DNA of 64,000 nt from Ignavibacteriaceae bacterium (GTDB taxonomy: Bacteria > Bacteroidota > Ignavibacteria > Ignavibacteriales > Ignavibacteriaceae). The notes under the pieces were generated by a model. It had not been told where the DNA came from and searched no databases. It saw only the letters and a list, made by a program, of their open reading frames with translations. Below are positions 36,687-48,307 of the stretch, in pieces. How positions within the stretch are numbered: position 1 is the stretch's first letter; the number at the start of each line of letters is the position of its first letter. Both the position numbers and the translations under genes were made by a program. The stretch covers positions 58,483-122,482 of the forward strand of contig JABDPB010000135.1 of the NCBI GenBank assembly GCA_013042995.1. Direction: 5' to 3'.

Positions 36687-38086
36687 TGCAAATCAATGTT
36701 CAAAACATTGTTGGAAACTTTAATTCTTTCATCAATTCTTTAGATGAATTTACAAATCAGCACCTTGTAAGTTTCGTATTTCAAGTTGATAAATTTGATT
36801 TGCTCTCTTCACTAAATCCATTGTCTATTGCTTTTAAGAAAATATTTCTCTTTCAAAGTCCGGGCTCAAAATACTCTTTCGTCGCTCTGAACAGTGCAAC
36901 TAAATTATCAGAAAGCGGGCATTCTAATATTTCTGAAACAATAGAAAATTATGAATTTCTTAAAAAGAGTTTTATAAACAATTGGAATGAATTTCAATTA
37001 GACTCTTTGCCAATTATTTGCACTGCAATAAAATTCGATCCACAAAAAATATCTGATGACTGGAATAATTTTAATTCAATTAATATTTTCATTCCTGAAT
37101 TGGCATTTTATACGAACAATGGAAACACGTACGGATGTTTTAACTTCATTGATAGTGAAAAACCGAATATTCAAAAGTACTTTTCAAGTCTGCTAAATAC
37201 TGTCATTCAAATAACTAATGAAAAAACATCGGAAGATAAAAAGGTTAACGGGTATAATTATATTGAAACTGAAGATGAGAAAGAGCAGTGGCTAAAAACT
37301 TCCAGGGAAGCGATAGATGTTCTTTCAAATGATAAAATCCAAAAGCTTGTTATTTCACGCTCTCATAGTTTTAATTTAGTACACAATCCAAATTTTAAAG
37401 AGCTACTTCAAAAATTAACAAATCGTTTCCCTGACTGCTATTTGTTTTATTTAAAACAAAGTGAGTCACATTTCTTTGGCTCTTCTCCTGAAATGTTTTT
37501 AAAAATTTTCGGCAACCTTGCAGAAGTAGAATCTGTTGCTGGTTCAGCACCACGTGGCAAAAAATATGATTCGGATGAAAAACTTGAAGAGTATCTAAAA
37601 TCTAGCAAAAAAAATCACAAAGAGCATGAGTTTGTAACTGATTTTATTTCAAACACTTTAAAGAAGTTTTCAGATAAAGTAAAGATTAAAGAAGAGAAGC
37701 GAATTAAAAAATTGGATAACATTCAGCATCTTACAACAAAAATTTCTGCAGAATTAAAAAGCAATGTGCACATTTTTAAAATTGTTGATTCACTCTTTCC
37801 CACACCTGCTGTTTGCGGTCTGCCAAAAAATGAAGCGATGGAAATTATTCGAAAATTGGAAACTCACGACCGGGGGTTATATTCCGGATTAATTGGCTGG
37901 ATGGATTTTGATGGAAATTGTGAACTTGCAGTTTCAATAAGATCAACACTTGTAAAAAATAATAACGTAACAGCTTACGCAGGTGCAGGATTAGTAAAAG
38001 TTTCAAACCCAGAAGATGAATTCTTAGAAACAAAATTAAAACTCGATCCCATACTGTCTCTCTTTAAATTATCTGCTGCTAAATGA
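36686..38086 (+). CDS. menF: isochorismate synthase (MenF type)
   Basis: 466 residues. The C-terminal chorismate-binding domain has LVISRSH, GSSPEMFLKI, VAGSAPRGK, HEFVTDFIS, HLTTKI, PTPAVCGLPKNEAM and YSGLIGWMDFDGNCELAVSI, the standard order of MenF/EntC enzymes. It converts chorismate to isochorismate, first committed step to menaquinone. The N-terminal 200 residues are less conserved. It overlaps both rsgA (1 bp) and menD (4 bp). Confidence 0.92.
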   Translation: MQINVQNIVGNFNSFINSLDEFTNQHLVSFVFQVDKFDLLSSLNPLSIAFKKIFLFQSPGSKYSFVALNSATKLSESGHSNISETIENYEFLKKSFINNWNEFQLDSLPIICTAIKFDPQKISDDWNNFNSINIFIPELAFYTNNGNTYGCFNFIDSEKPNIQKYFSSLLNTVIQITNEKTSEDKKVNGYNYIETEDEKEQWLKTSREAIDVLSNDKIQKLVISRSHSFNLVHNPNFKELLQKLTNRFPDCYLFYLKQSESHFFGSSPEMFLKIFGNLAEVESVAGSAPRGKKYDSDEKLEEYLKSSKKNHKEHEFVTDFISNTLKKFSDKVKIKEEKRIKKLDNIQHLTTKISAELKSNVHIFKIVDSLFPTPAVCGLPKNEAMEIIRKLETHDRGLYSGLIGWMDFDGNCELAVSIRSTLVKNNNVTAYAGAGLVKVSNPEDEFLETKLKLDPILSLFKLSAAK

Positions 38087-39849
38087 AAATAAAAATTAAT
38101 AAAAATCATATTTGGGCAAATACATTTGTAAATCAGCTCGCAGCAATTGGAGTGAAGCTTGCATGCATGTCTCCGGGTTCCAGAAGCACACCGCTGATTT
38201 ATTCACTAGCAGAGAATAAAAAAATTAAATGCTTTGTAAATATTGATGAACGAAGCTCAGCATATTTTGCTTTGGGTTTAGCAAAGGCAAGCGGCACGCC
38301 TGTTGTTATTGTTACAACTTCCGGAACTGCGACTGCAGAACTTTATCCTGCGATAATTGAAGCATACCAGCAGCGGACTCCACTTATTATTTGCACAGCA
38401 GATCGTCCGCCTGAATTAGTCGGAACAGGTGCAAACCAGACTATTACTCAACACAACATTTATCGAAATCACATAAGGTTGTTCAGAGATGTTGGACTGC
38501 CTTCGATAAAAGAGCACAGCCTGAATTATCTCCAGAAAATTGCACTCAAAGCATTTAAAATCAGTGTAACTCAAAAAGGTCCCGTTCATATAAATTTCCC
38601 GTTTGCAAAACCGCTGGAACCATTTTCATTAGATAATGAAATTGATAAAAAATTATTGAAGTCGCAACCAATTATTGAATCGATAAAAGATACACATAAT
38701 ATTAAAATTGAAAGTGATAGAAAAGTAATTAAGCTAGCAGAAAAAATAGTGCAATTTGAAAAGGGATTGATAATTGCGGGTCCCATGGAAAACGATTCCG
38801 AAGCAGTTAAAAATATTATAGCTTTAGCTTCATTAACTAAATATCCGCTTTTCGCAGATGGAGTTTCGTATTTACGATTCAAAAAATTGAAATCAATTAA
38901 AAATATAATTTCAAATTATAATTCATTTCTAACATCAAAAATATTTTGTGCAAAGTATAAACCCGATTTGATTCTTCACTTTGGAGGGACTCCAACTTCA
39001 GCTAACTTATTAAATTATCTCTCTGAGTGTGATGCTGAACGATTTCAGATTAACGAATACGGTGATCTAAACGATCCTTCGCGAAAAACCAAAATGATCT
39101 TTAAATATTCGGCAGAGTTATTTAGCAAAACATTAATTGCACATATTAAAAAAGAAGAATTTATCCGGATACAATCAAAATGGCTTAATACTTTTACGAG
39201 TGCAGAAAGTATTTCTGAAAAATTAACATCTGGTATTTTAGACAAAGAGAAAAAATTACACGAACCGAAAATCATCACTGAGTTGTTAAAAGTACTTCCA
39301 TCCACAACAAATTTGTTTATAGGAAACAGTCTTCCAATAAGGGATTTTGATTGCTTCTCAGGTAGTTCCACAAAAAAAATTAATCTTTATTTTAATCGTG
39401 GTGCAAGTGGAATAGATGGGTTAGTTTCAACAGCACTTGGTGTAGCATCAATAAAAGAACCAACCGTTCTGCTTGTCGGCGATCTTTCTTTTCTGCACGA
39501 TTTGAATTCACTTCTAATAGCAAAAAATTATAACATCCCTCTTTTGATTATTGTTATAAATAATAATGGCGGAGGGATTTTTAAGACGCTTCCAATTTCT
39601 AAAAAGAAAAAACTGCTGCGAGAATGTTTCATTGCTCCGCAAAATATGAATACAAAATTAATGGTTGAAGCTTTTGGGATTAATTACAGACTAATAAAAA
39701 ATAAAAATGAATTAAAGAGTACATTTGAAAATTTAGAAATAGAAAACCCATTAGTTCTGGAAATTCAAACGAGTGCAGATGAATCTGCAAATCTTCGAAA
39801 TGAAATATTTAGTTCAGTTAAAACTGAAATTGAAAATCAATTCTCTTAA
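38083..39849 (+). CDS. menD: MenD: SEPHCHC synthase
   Basis: 588 residues of thiamine-diphosphate enzyme: CMSPGSRSTPLIYSLAE at the start, DERSSAYFALGLAKASGTPV with the catalytic Glu region, TADRPPELVGTGANQTI, and the TPP/Mg site VGDLSFLHDLNSLLIAK with NNNGGGIF. It adds 2-oxoglutarate-derived succinic semialdehyde to isochorismate. It is coupled to menF (ATGA) and to menH (TAATG). Confidence 0.95.
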   Translation: MKIKINKNHIWANTFVNQLAAIGVKLACMSPGSRSTPLIYSLAENKKIKCFVNIDERSSAYFALGLAKASGTPVVIVTTSGTATAELYPAIIEAYQQRTPLIICTADRPPELVGTGANQTITQHNIYRNHIRLFRDVGLPSIKEHSLNYLQKIALKAFKISVTQKGPVHINFPFAKPLEPFSLDNEIDKKLLKSQPIIESIKDTHNIKIESDRKVIKLAEKIVQFEKGLIIAGPMENDSEAVKNIIALASLTKYPLFADGVSYLRFKKLKSIKNIISNYNSFLTSKIFCAKYKPDLILHFGGTPTSANLLNYLSECDAERFQINEYGDLNDPSRKTKMIFKYSAELFSKTLIAHIKKEEFIRIQSKWLNTFTSAESISEKLTSGILDKEKKLHEPKIITELLKVLPSTTNLFIGNSLPIRDFDCFSGSSTKKINLYFNRGASGIDGLVSTALGVASIKEPTVLLVGDLSFLHDLNSLLIAKNYNIPLLIIVINNNGGGIFKTLPISKKKKLLRECFIAPQNMNTKLMVEAFGINYRLIKNKNELKSTFENLEIENPLVLEIQTSADESANLRNEIFSSVKTEIENQFS

Positions 39850-40670
39850 TGCTCCTTTCCTACTATGATATCAAATTAAATGTTGAATTCTTTTCAGAAT
39901 TTAATCCAAAAAATAAATCAATTTTATTTTTACACGGATTTACTGGTTGCGCAAATGATTGGAAAGAAGTTGCAGAAAAAATTGGTCCGGAGTTTAATAA
40001 AATAGCCTTGGATTTGATTGGGCACGGCAAAAGTGATTCGCCTGGAGTCGTAAAATTTTATAAAAGTGATGAGTCGAATGAACAAATATTATTTATACTA
40101 AATCATTTTGAAATTGATAAACTAATTTTATGTGGATATTCAATGGGCGGAAGAACAGCATTGAGGTTTGCTTCTACTCATCCTGAAAAAATCTCTACGT
40201 TAATCTTAGAAAGCACTTCTGCGGGAATTGAAAACGAAGCAGAAAGAAAATCAAGAATTAAAAGTGATGAAACGCTTGCAAATTTTATCGAGTCTCATTC
40301 AATTGAAGAGTTTGTTGAAAAGTGGATGGGATTGGAAATTTTCAAATCACAAAAAGCTTTACCGAAGGAGAAGATTCAAAAATTAAAAAATGCTAAATCG
40401 AAGAACTTAAAAATTGGATTGGCAAACTCACTCAGAGGTTTTGGAACAGGTGTAATGCCATACCTGGGAAATGAATTAAAAAAAATGAACTTTCCCATTT
40501 TGCTGATTACCGGCGAACTCGATGAAAAATTTACAATAATAAATGGAGATTTGGTTAAGTATTTTAAAAATGCAGAACATAAAATTATACCAGATGCAGG
40601 ACATAATGTGCATTTGGAGAAAACTATCGAGCTCGTTTCAGTCATAAAAGAATTTCTCATTCAATTCTAA
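39849..40670 (+). CDS. menH: MenH: SHCHC synthase (alpha/beta hydrolase)
   Basis: 273 residues with oxyanion-loop motif HGFTGCANDW, nucleophile elbow GYSMGGRTAL (the arginine after SMGG is characteristic of MenH), acid region LLITGELDEKF and catalytic His in GHNVHLEK. It removes pyruvate from SEPHCHC to give SHCHC. Position immediately after menD supports the specific assignment over a generic hydrolase. Confidence 0.92.
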   Translation: MLLSYYDIKLNVEFFSEFNPKNKSILFLHGFTGCANDWKEVAEKIGPEFNKIALDLIGHGKSDSPGVVKFYKSDESNEQILFILNHFEIDKLILCGYSMGGRTALRFASTHPEKISTLILESTSAGIENEAERKSRIKSDETLANFIESHSIEEFVEKWMGLEIFKSQKALPKEKIQKLKNAKSKNLKIGLANSLRGFGTGVMPYLGNELKKMNFPILLITGELDEKFTIINGDLVKYFKNAEHKIIPDAGHNVHLEKTIELVSVIKEFLIQF

Positions 40671-40727
40671 TTAAATACTTTTTTCAATATTTTTGCCCTA
40701 CCAATCAATAAGTAAATCAGGAATATT

Positions 40728-41561
40728 ATGAGTTTTAAATGGAAAAAAGTAAAAGATTATAAAGATATCATTTATCAAAAAGAGGACGGAATTGCTAAGA
40801 TTACAATTAACCGTCCGGAAATCAGAAACGCTTTCCGACCTGAAACAGTTATAGAAATGTACGATGCATTTTCAGATGCGCGCGAAGACCAAACAATTGG
40901 AGTAATTTTACTAACAGGTGCCGGACCAGCGAAAGATGGTAAGTATGCATTCTGTTCTGGCGGCGACCAGCGAATACGTGGCGATAGAGGTTATGTGGAT
41001 GATACTGGTGTTCCGAGATTAAACGTTCTCGATCTCCAAAAATTAATAAGAAGCATTCCCAAAGTTGTTATTGCACTTGTTGCAGGATACGCTATTGGCG
41101 GCGGGCACGTTCTGCATGTTGTTTGTGATTTAACTATTGCTGCCGATAACGCAATCTTCGGTCAGACAGGACCAAAAGTCGGCAGCTTTGATGGCGGATT
41201 TGGTTCGAGCTATCTTGCAAGAATTGTTGGACAGAAAAAAGCCCGTGAGATATGGTTTCTTTGCAGGCAGTACGATGCGAATCAGGCTCTTGAAATGGGA
41301 TTGGTAAACACTATTGTTCCTGTGGATGAACTTGAAGATGAAGGAATAAAATGGGCAACGGAAATCTTGCGACACAGCCCAATGGCAATCAGAGTTTTAA
41401 AGTCAGGATTCAATGCAGAGCTTGATGGACAGGCAGGCATACAGGAATTAGCTGGCAATGCAACTCTGCTTTACTATATGAGTGAAGAAGCGCAAGAGGG
41501 TAAAAAAGCGTATTTAGAGAAGCGTAAACCAGACTTTAAAAAATTTCCTAAACTTCCATAG
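40728..41561 (+). CDS. menB: MenB: 1,4-dihydroxy-2-naphthoyl-CoA synthase
   Basis: 277 residues of crotonase fold. MenB-type motifs are [51 protein letters not shown] and [17 protein letters not shown], plus the C-terminal [19 protein letters not shown]. It closes the naphthoquinone ring from succinylbenzoyl-CoA. 57 bp separate it from menH, enough for an internal promoter but most simply the same operon. Confidence 0.96.
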   Translation: MSFKWKKVKDYKDIIYQKEDGIAKITINRPEIRNAFRPETVIEMYDAFSDAREDQTIGVILLTGAGPAKDGKYAFCSGGDQRIRGDRGYVDDTGVPRLNVLDLQKLIRSIPKVVIALVAGYAIGGGHVLHVVCDLTIAADNAIFGQTGPKVGSFDGGFGSSYLARIVGQKKAREIWFLCRQYDANQALEMGLVNTIVPVDELEDEGIKWATEILRHSPMAIRVLKSGFNAELDGQAGIQELAGNATLLYYMSEEAQEGKKAYLEKRKPDFKKFPKLP

Positions 41562-41667
41562 GTTTTTAATAGTCAAACTAAACAATGTGAAGTTTCTATT
41601 CTTAAAAGAGTTGAGATCATTTGTCGCTTTGCTCCTCAAAATAACTTTCGCATGTTGTTAAATAAAT

Positions 41668-42552
41668 ATGAATGATAAAAACAAATTAAACTCCTGGATA
41701 TTAGCAAGCAGACCAAAGACACTACCGGCAGCAGTAGTCCCTGTGCTGGTAGGCTCTGCACTTGCGGTTTCTTATGATAAGTTTTATCTCCCCTACTCTA
41801 TTGTTGCACTGTTGTGTGCACTTTTGATTCAAATCGGAACTAACTTTACAAACGATCTTTACGATTTCTTAAAAGGTGCAGACAGCAAACAACGCAAAGG
41901 TCCAAAAAGAGTTTTAGTATCCGGATTGATAACTGTGAAGCAAATGAAATTCGGTTCGGTTGTTTTATTTGGATTAGCTTTTCTGTTAGGTTTGTATCTA
42001 GTTTATTCTGCAGGATTAGTAATTCTCTGGATTGGAATCATTTCAATTTTTGCTGGAATAATTTACACAGCAGGTCCCTTTCCGCTTGCATACAACGGTT
42101 TAGGCGATTTGTTTGTTTTTGTATTCTTTGGAATTGTTGGAACGATGGGAACTTTTTATTTGCACACACAGGAATTTTCAATTTTGTCTTTTTTAGTTTC
42201 ACTTCCGGTAGGCGCGCTAACAACTAATATTTTAATTGTAAATAATTACCGCGATGTTGAAGAAGATAGAGCTGCAGGCAAAAATACACTTGCAGTTTAT
42301 TTAGGAAGAAATTTAACCCGTTTAGAGTTTATTATATTTCTGTTTCTAAGTTATGCTGTTTCTTTAATTTTGTTTTTAAAATTTGATTTCAACTACTGGA
42401 TTTTTCTGCCTTACATTACTATTCCGTTTACTATTTTACTTGTTCGAATGCTCTTTACACTAAACGGAGAAGCTTTAAACAAAACACTTGAACTAACAGC
42501 AAAATTTGCCGGTTTTTATGGTTTGCTTTTTTCCGCAGGATTAATTTTATGA
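41668..42552 (+). CDS. menA: MenA: 1,4-dihydroxy-2-naphthoate polyprenyltransferase
   Basis: 294 residues with eight or nine hydrophobic segments. UbiA-family signatures: ASRPKTLPAAVVPVLVGSAL, first Asp-rich motif NDLYDFLKGAD, second motif NNYRDVEEDRAAGKNTLAVY. It attaches the prenyl tail to DHNA at the membrane, giving demethylmenaquinone. It overlaps menC by 4 bp. A 106-bp gap with no terminator lies before it. Confidence 0.95.
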   Translation: MNDKNKLNSWILASRPKTLPAAVVPVLVGSALAVSYDKFYLPYSIVALLCALLIQIGTNFTNDLYDFLKGADSKQRKGPKRVLVSGLITVKQMKFGSVVLFGLAFLLGLYLVYSAGLVILWIGIISIFAGIIYTAGPFPLAYNGLGDLFVFVFFGIVGTMGTFYLHTQEFSILSFLVSLPVGALTTNILIVNNYRDVEEDRAAGKNTLAVYLGRNLTRLEFIIFLFLSYAVSLILFLKFDFNYWIFLPYITIPFTILLVRMLFTLNGEALNKTLELTAKFAGFYGLLFSAGLIL

Positions 42553-43574
42553 ATAAAATCGAATTGAATTATTCACCTTATATTATGAAACTTAAAACAC
42601 CTTTTGAAACATCAAAAGGAAAAATTTCTGAAAGAAAGGGTTTTATAATCACCTTAAAAAGCGAAAGCGGAAAAACGGGAATCGGAGATGCAGCACCTTT
42701 TCCTGAATTTGGTTCTGAAAGTTACGAGGAAGCCGAAGAAGCATTAAATAAAATAGATCTAAAAATAAATGTTGATATTAATGATATTAGAAAATCAGTT
42801 ATATACACTTATAAGGATTTTCAGGCATTTCCTTCTTTAAAGCATGGATTAGAGCAGGCACTTCTAAATTTAATCTGCAATGAGCAGAAAATTTCCCTCG
42901 CAGAGTTGCTTAACTTGAAAATGAAAAAGGAAGTAAAAGTAAATGCAGCAATTGGTTTTCTAAGTCCAGAAGATGCTGTTAAAAAAGCAAAAGAATTTAC
43001 GAAAGCTGGATTTGATACATTAAAATTAAAAACGGGAAGAGAGAATTTTGACGATGATTTAAGGACAATTAAATCGGTACGCAGTGCAGTTGGTAGTGAT
43101 GTGAAGATCAGAATTGATGCGAATGGGAAATGGAATCTTGACTCCGCAACCAGAAATTTACAGCAGCTTGAGGAATTAAATATTGAATATGCAGAACAGC
43201 CTGTAAATTCTATTGAAGATTTTTCAGAGTTAAAAAAAATTGTATCTATTCCATTAGCTGCAGATGAGTCAATTCGTAATTATATTTCGGCAAAAAATTT
43301 CATTTCAACTAAAGCAATTGATGTGATTGTATTAAAGCCAATGCTGATAGGCGGTTTAATTCAAGCTCTTGAAATAATTGAACTTGCGGAGAGCAGTAAT
43401 GTCGTTCCTGTAGTAACTTCCTCTTTTGAATCCGCAGTTGGAAGAATGAATGCAGTTATTGCAGCAGCAAGTGTTTTACAAGATGTTGCACATGGTTTGG
43501 CTGTTTCACAGTATTACGAAGCAGATATTGGAAGAGAAATATTTCCTATTAATTCTGGTAAGATTACAATTTAA
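42549..43574 (+). CDS. menC: MenC: o-succinylbenzoate synthase
   Basis: 341 residues of the enolase superfamily. Catalytic and metal residues are visible as the KxK of TLKLKTGRENFDDD, the Asp of RIDANGKWN, the Glu of EYAEQPV and the Asp of LAADESI, with VLKPMLIGG carrying the second catalytic lysine. It dehydrates SHCHC to o-succinylbenzoate. It is adjacent to menE with no gap (TAAATG). Confidence 0.93.
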   Translation: MNKIELNYSPYIMKLKTPFETSKGKISERKGFIITLKSESGKTGIGDAAPFPEFGSESYEEAEEALNKIDLKINVDINDIRKSVIYTYKDFQAFPSLKHGLEQALLNLICNEQKISLAELLNLKMKKEVKVNAAIGFLSPEDAVKKAKEFTKAGFDTLKLKTGRENFDDDLRTIKSVRSAVGSDVKIRIDANGKWNLDSATRNLQQLEELNIEYAEQPVNSIEDFSELKKIVSIPLAADESIRNYISAKNFISTKAIDVIVLKPMLIGGLIQALEIIELAESSNVVPVVTSSFESAVGRMNAVIAAASVLQDVAHGLAVSQYYEADIGREIFPINSGKITI

Positions 43575-45023
43575 ATGCAAGCACCACCAACCAATAGATT
43601 TGTTCTGCAAAATCAGGACCTGAGAGCAAAAGCGGTCATCACAGAAAACTTTAATTTAAACTTTAAAGAGCTGACTAAAAAAGTTTTGTCTAGCGCATCT
43701 AGTCTAATAGAAGAAGGGATTTCAAAAGATAATTGTGTCGGAATTTACTCGCCAAATTCTCCAGAATATTTAATTAACGTACTTGCATTATGGCAGATTG
43801 GCGCAATTCCTGTCCCGCTTAATACACGGCTTTCAAAAGAAGAAGTGCAAAACCAAATTCAAATTTCTGGTATTAAAAGCGTATTAGTTAAAAATGATAT
43901 TGATTTCCCCATTGATAGTGTCACAACAAAAAAAATTGAATTCCCTAAAAGCGAAAAAAATAAAAATGAATTCCTTCAAAGAACTGAAATTGATTTAAAC
44001 AATGGTGCTGCAATTATTTTTACATCCGGATCAGGAAAATTTCCGAAAGGCGTGAAACTTACTTTTAACAGCTTTTATCAAAGCGGATTTAACAGCAACA
44101 AGCTATTGAGATATTCGCATAGTGACCGCTGGCTTTTAAGCCTGCCACTTTACCATATTGGTGGATTTTCAATTTTAACACGTGCAATTTTGTGGGGCAT
44201 TCCTATAGTTTTTCCAAAATCTTTTTCTGAGAATGATCTGGCAATTGAGATGAAAAATTCTCATCCGACTTTTATTTCACTCGTTGCCGCACAGCTAAAA
44301 TATTTAGTCGATAAAAACGTAGCCCCGAATCATGAACTAAAAAATTGCCTGCTTGGAGGTGGCTTTAATGATTTTAAATTGGTCAAAAAAGCTATTGAGT
44401 TAGGTTATCCAGTAAACGTTGTTTATGGTTCAACAGAAACTGCTTCATTCATAACTGCGCTGCTAACAGACGAATTCGATGTAAAAAAAAATTCTGTGGG
44501 AAGAACCGTTCCACCTTCAAATATTTTTATAAATGATGAAAACGGAAACGAATTAAAACCTTACGAAGTTGGAAATATTACAATTGGAACAACCGCTTTG
44601 ATGGATGGATATATTAATGAACAAAATGAAAAAGTAAAAAACGGATTATATTTTTCCGGTGATATTGGTTATCTCGATGAGGAAGGTTATTTATTTTTAA
44701 TTGGCAGAAAAGATTCTATTATATCAACCGGTGGTGAAAATGTAAATCCACTGGAAGTGGAAACTGCTCTTTTAGAGTATCCAGAAATTAGTGAAGCAGT
44801 TGTGTTCGCTTTAAAGGATCCAAAATGGGGAGAAATCGTTGCAGCTTCAGTTGTACTTAAAAACAAAACCAATCAAATAAACATTAAAGAGATACAAAAT
44901 TTTTTGGTAGAAAAGATTTCAAAGTATAAAATTCCCAAAAAAATATTTTTTGAAAAAGAACTGCCGAAAACAGAACTTGGAAAAGTTGAGAGGGAAAAAC
45001 TTATAAAAAATTATATGTTGTAA
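43575..45023 (+). CDS. menE: MenE: o-succinylbenzoate-CoA ligase
   Basis: 482 residues of the ANL adenylating family. The phosphate loop reads FTSGSGKFPKGV, a variant of TSGTTGxPKG. Other motifs: LPLYHIGGFSIL, YGSTETASF, FSGDIGYLDEEGYLFLIGR, and the C-terminal lysine region KTELGKVER. It activates o-succinylbenzoate to its CoA thioester for MenB. It ends 13 bp inside the convergent thioesterase gene, so the two transcripts overlap. Confidence 0.93.
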   Translation: MQAPPTNRFVLQNQDLRAKAVITENFNLNFKELTKKVLSSASSLIEEGISKDNCVGIYSPNSPEYLINVLALWQIGAIPVPLNTRLSKEEVQNQIQISGIKSVLVKNDIDFPIDSVTTKKIEFPKSEKNKNEFLQRTEIDLNNGAAIIFTSGSGKFPKGVKLTFNSFYQSGFNSNKLLRYSHSDRWLLSLPLYHIGGFSILTRAILWGIPIVFPKSFSENDLAIEMKNSHPTFISLVAAQLKYLVDKNVAPNHELKNCLLGGGFNDFKLVKKAIELGYPVNVVYGSTETASFITALLTDEFDVKKNSVGRTVPPSNIFINDENGNELKPYEVGNITIGTTALMDGYINEQNEKVKNGLYFSGDIGYLDEEGYLFLIGRKDSIISTGGENVNPLEVETALLEYPEISEAVVFALKDPKWGEIVAASVVLKNKTNQINIKEIQNFLVEKISKYKIPKKIFFEKELPKTELGKVEREKLIKNYML

Positions 45024-45424
45024 TCTCTGCGATGCGATTGTAGCACAGCTCTGATGTCTTCTGGAATGTTAATTTTACTCCAGCTTTCCTTATCTAAAAA
45101 AATGTGCACCGTTCTGGCTTTTGCTACAATTTCGCCACCATTATTGAACCATTCATAGGTTAGTTCAAAGGAATTTTCTTTCAGAAGAGTAACTGATAGA
45201 TTAATCGAAATCTGATCTTCTGCTTTCACAGGTTTTAAATACTCGCCATCGGTTTTTATTATTGGTACTACAAAGGTTTCACTATCCCAGTAATCATTTT
45301 TTAAATTAAAACTTTCAATCATCTCTTCGTAAGTGGAGTGATTAATTTCAAACAGCTTTGCATAAAACAAAATACCCGCAGGGTCACAATCGAAAAAATT
45401 AATTCTTCTTTTTATGGTAAACAT
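45011..45424 (-). CDS. menI: hotdog-fold acyl-CoA thioesterase, probable DHNA-CoA hydrolase
   Basis: 137 residues of the 4-hydroxybenzoyl-CoA thioesterase family: INFFDCDPAGILFYAKLFEI contains the catalytic Asp (D-x-x-G). In menaquinone makers this family supplies MenI, which releases DHNA from DHNA-CoA between MenB and MenA; the men operon otherwise lacks that step. It is encoded convergently with menE, overlapping by 13 bp, so the assignment rests on family plus position. Confidence 0.78.
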   Translation of the reverse strand: MFTIKRRINFFDCDPAGILFYAKLFEINHSTYEEMIESFNLKNDYWDSETFVVPIIKTDGEYLKPVKAEDQISINLSVTLLKENSFELTYEWFNNGGEIVAKARTVHIFLDKESWSKINIPEDIRAVLQSHRRDYNI

Positions 45425-45599
45425 TAAAAAATTCTATCCTCAGTTAAATTTAATACTCAAATATAATTAGTTGCTTGAAACTTTTTGCACTTAAAATTAT
45501 CCTATATATTTGAATCATTGATAATAAAGTGCTTTTATTTGCCTCGCACAAAGGGCAAACGTAAATTTGCGCATCTAAATCTTAAATCCGTTAGATTAA

Positions 45600-46007
45600 T
45601 TGAGAAACAACATCATTCAAATAAGACCAGAACGATCAGGAATTTATCGCATTTTATTTTTAATCAGTGGAATTATTTTGGTAATAATTGGAGTAATTGG
45701 AATATTCGTTCCCCTTCTGCCTACAGCAATATTTTTAATACTTGCATCTGCTTGTTTTGTTAAAGGCTCACCAAGAGCAAACAAGTGGCTTCGTAATCAT
45801 AAAATCCTTGGTGCCTACGTAAAAAACTATCAGGATAATTCAGGTTTAACAATTAAAGTTAAAATTATTAACATTGTCTTTTTATGGTTAATGATTCTAA
45901 CTTCAGCACACTTTTTTACAGAAAATCTTTATATTAGGTTAATTCTACTAGCAATAGCAGTTGGAGTTACAGTTCATTTAGTATTTGTGAAAACAAAAAA
46001 AGAATAA
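45600..46007 (+). CDS. DUF454 (YbaN-like) small membrane protein
   Basis: 135 residues with start TTG. It shows the DUF454 core: ISGIILVIIGVIGIFVPLLP, TAIFLILASACFVKGSPR, WLRNHKILGAYVKNY, then two more hydrophobic helices. YbaN-like proteins are inner-membrane proteins of unknown function, sometimes beside heme or stress genes. Here it lies 29 bp before katG, so cotranscription is possible. The 175 bp upstream of it hold no feature I can support. Confidence 0.85.
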   Translation: MRNNIIQIRPERSGIYRILFLISGIILVIIGVIGIFVPLLPTAIFLILASACFVKGSPRANKWLRNHKILGAYVKNYQDNSGLTIKVKIINIVFLWLMILTSAHFFTENLYIRLILLAIAVGVTVHLVFVKTKKE

Positions 46008-46024
46008 TTATTATCAATGATTAA

Positions 46025-48235
<2,211 letters not shown>

Positions 48236-48275
48236 TAATTTTTGAAAAATAGTAAGATAAATCGTGATAACTTTA

Positions 48276-48307
48276 AAATGCCAGATTTTAAAAATCTGGC
48301 ATTTTTT
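48276..48307. terminator. strong Rho-independent terminator between convergent katG and nitrilase genes
   Basis: AAATGCCAGATTTT and AAAATCTGGCATTT form a near-perfect stem with a tiny A-rich loop, followed by a T-run on the plus strand. The complementary strand also has a short T-run, so it may act in both directions. It ends at the nitrilase stop codon. Confidence 0.92.
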
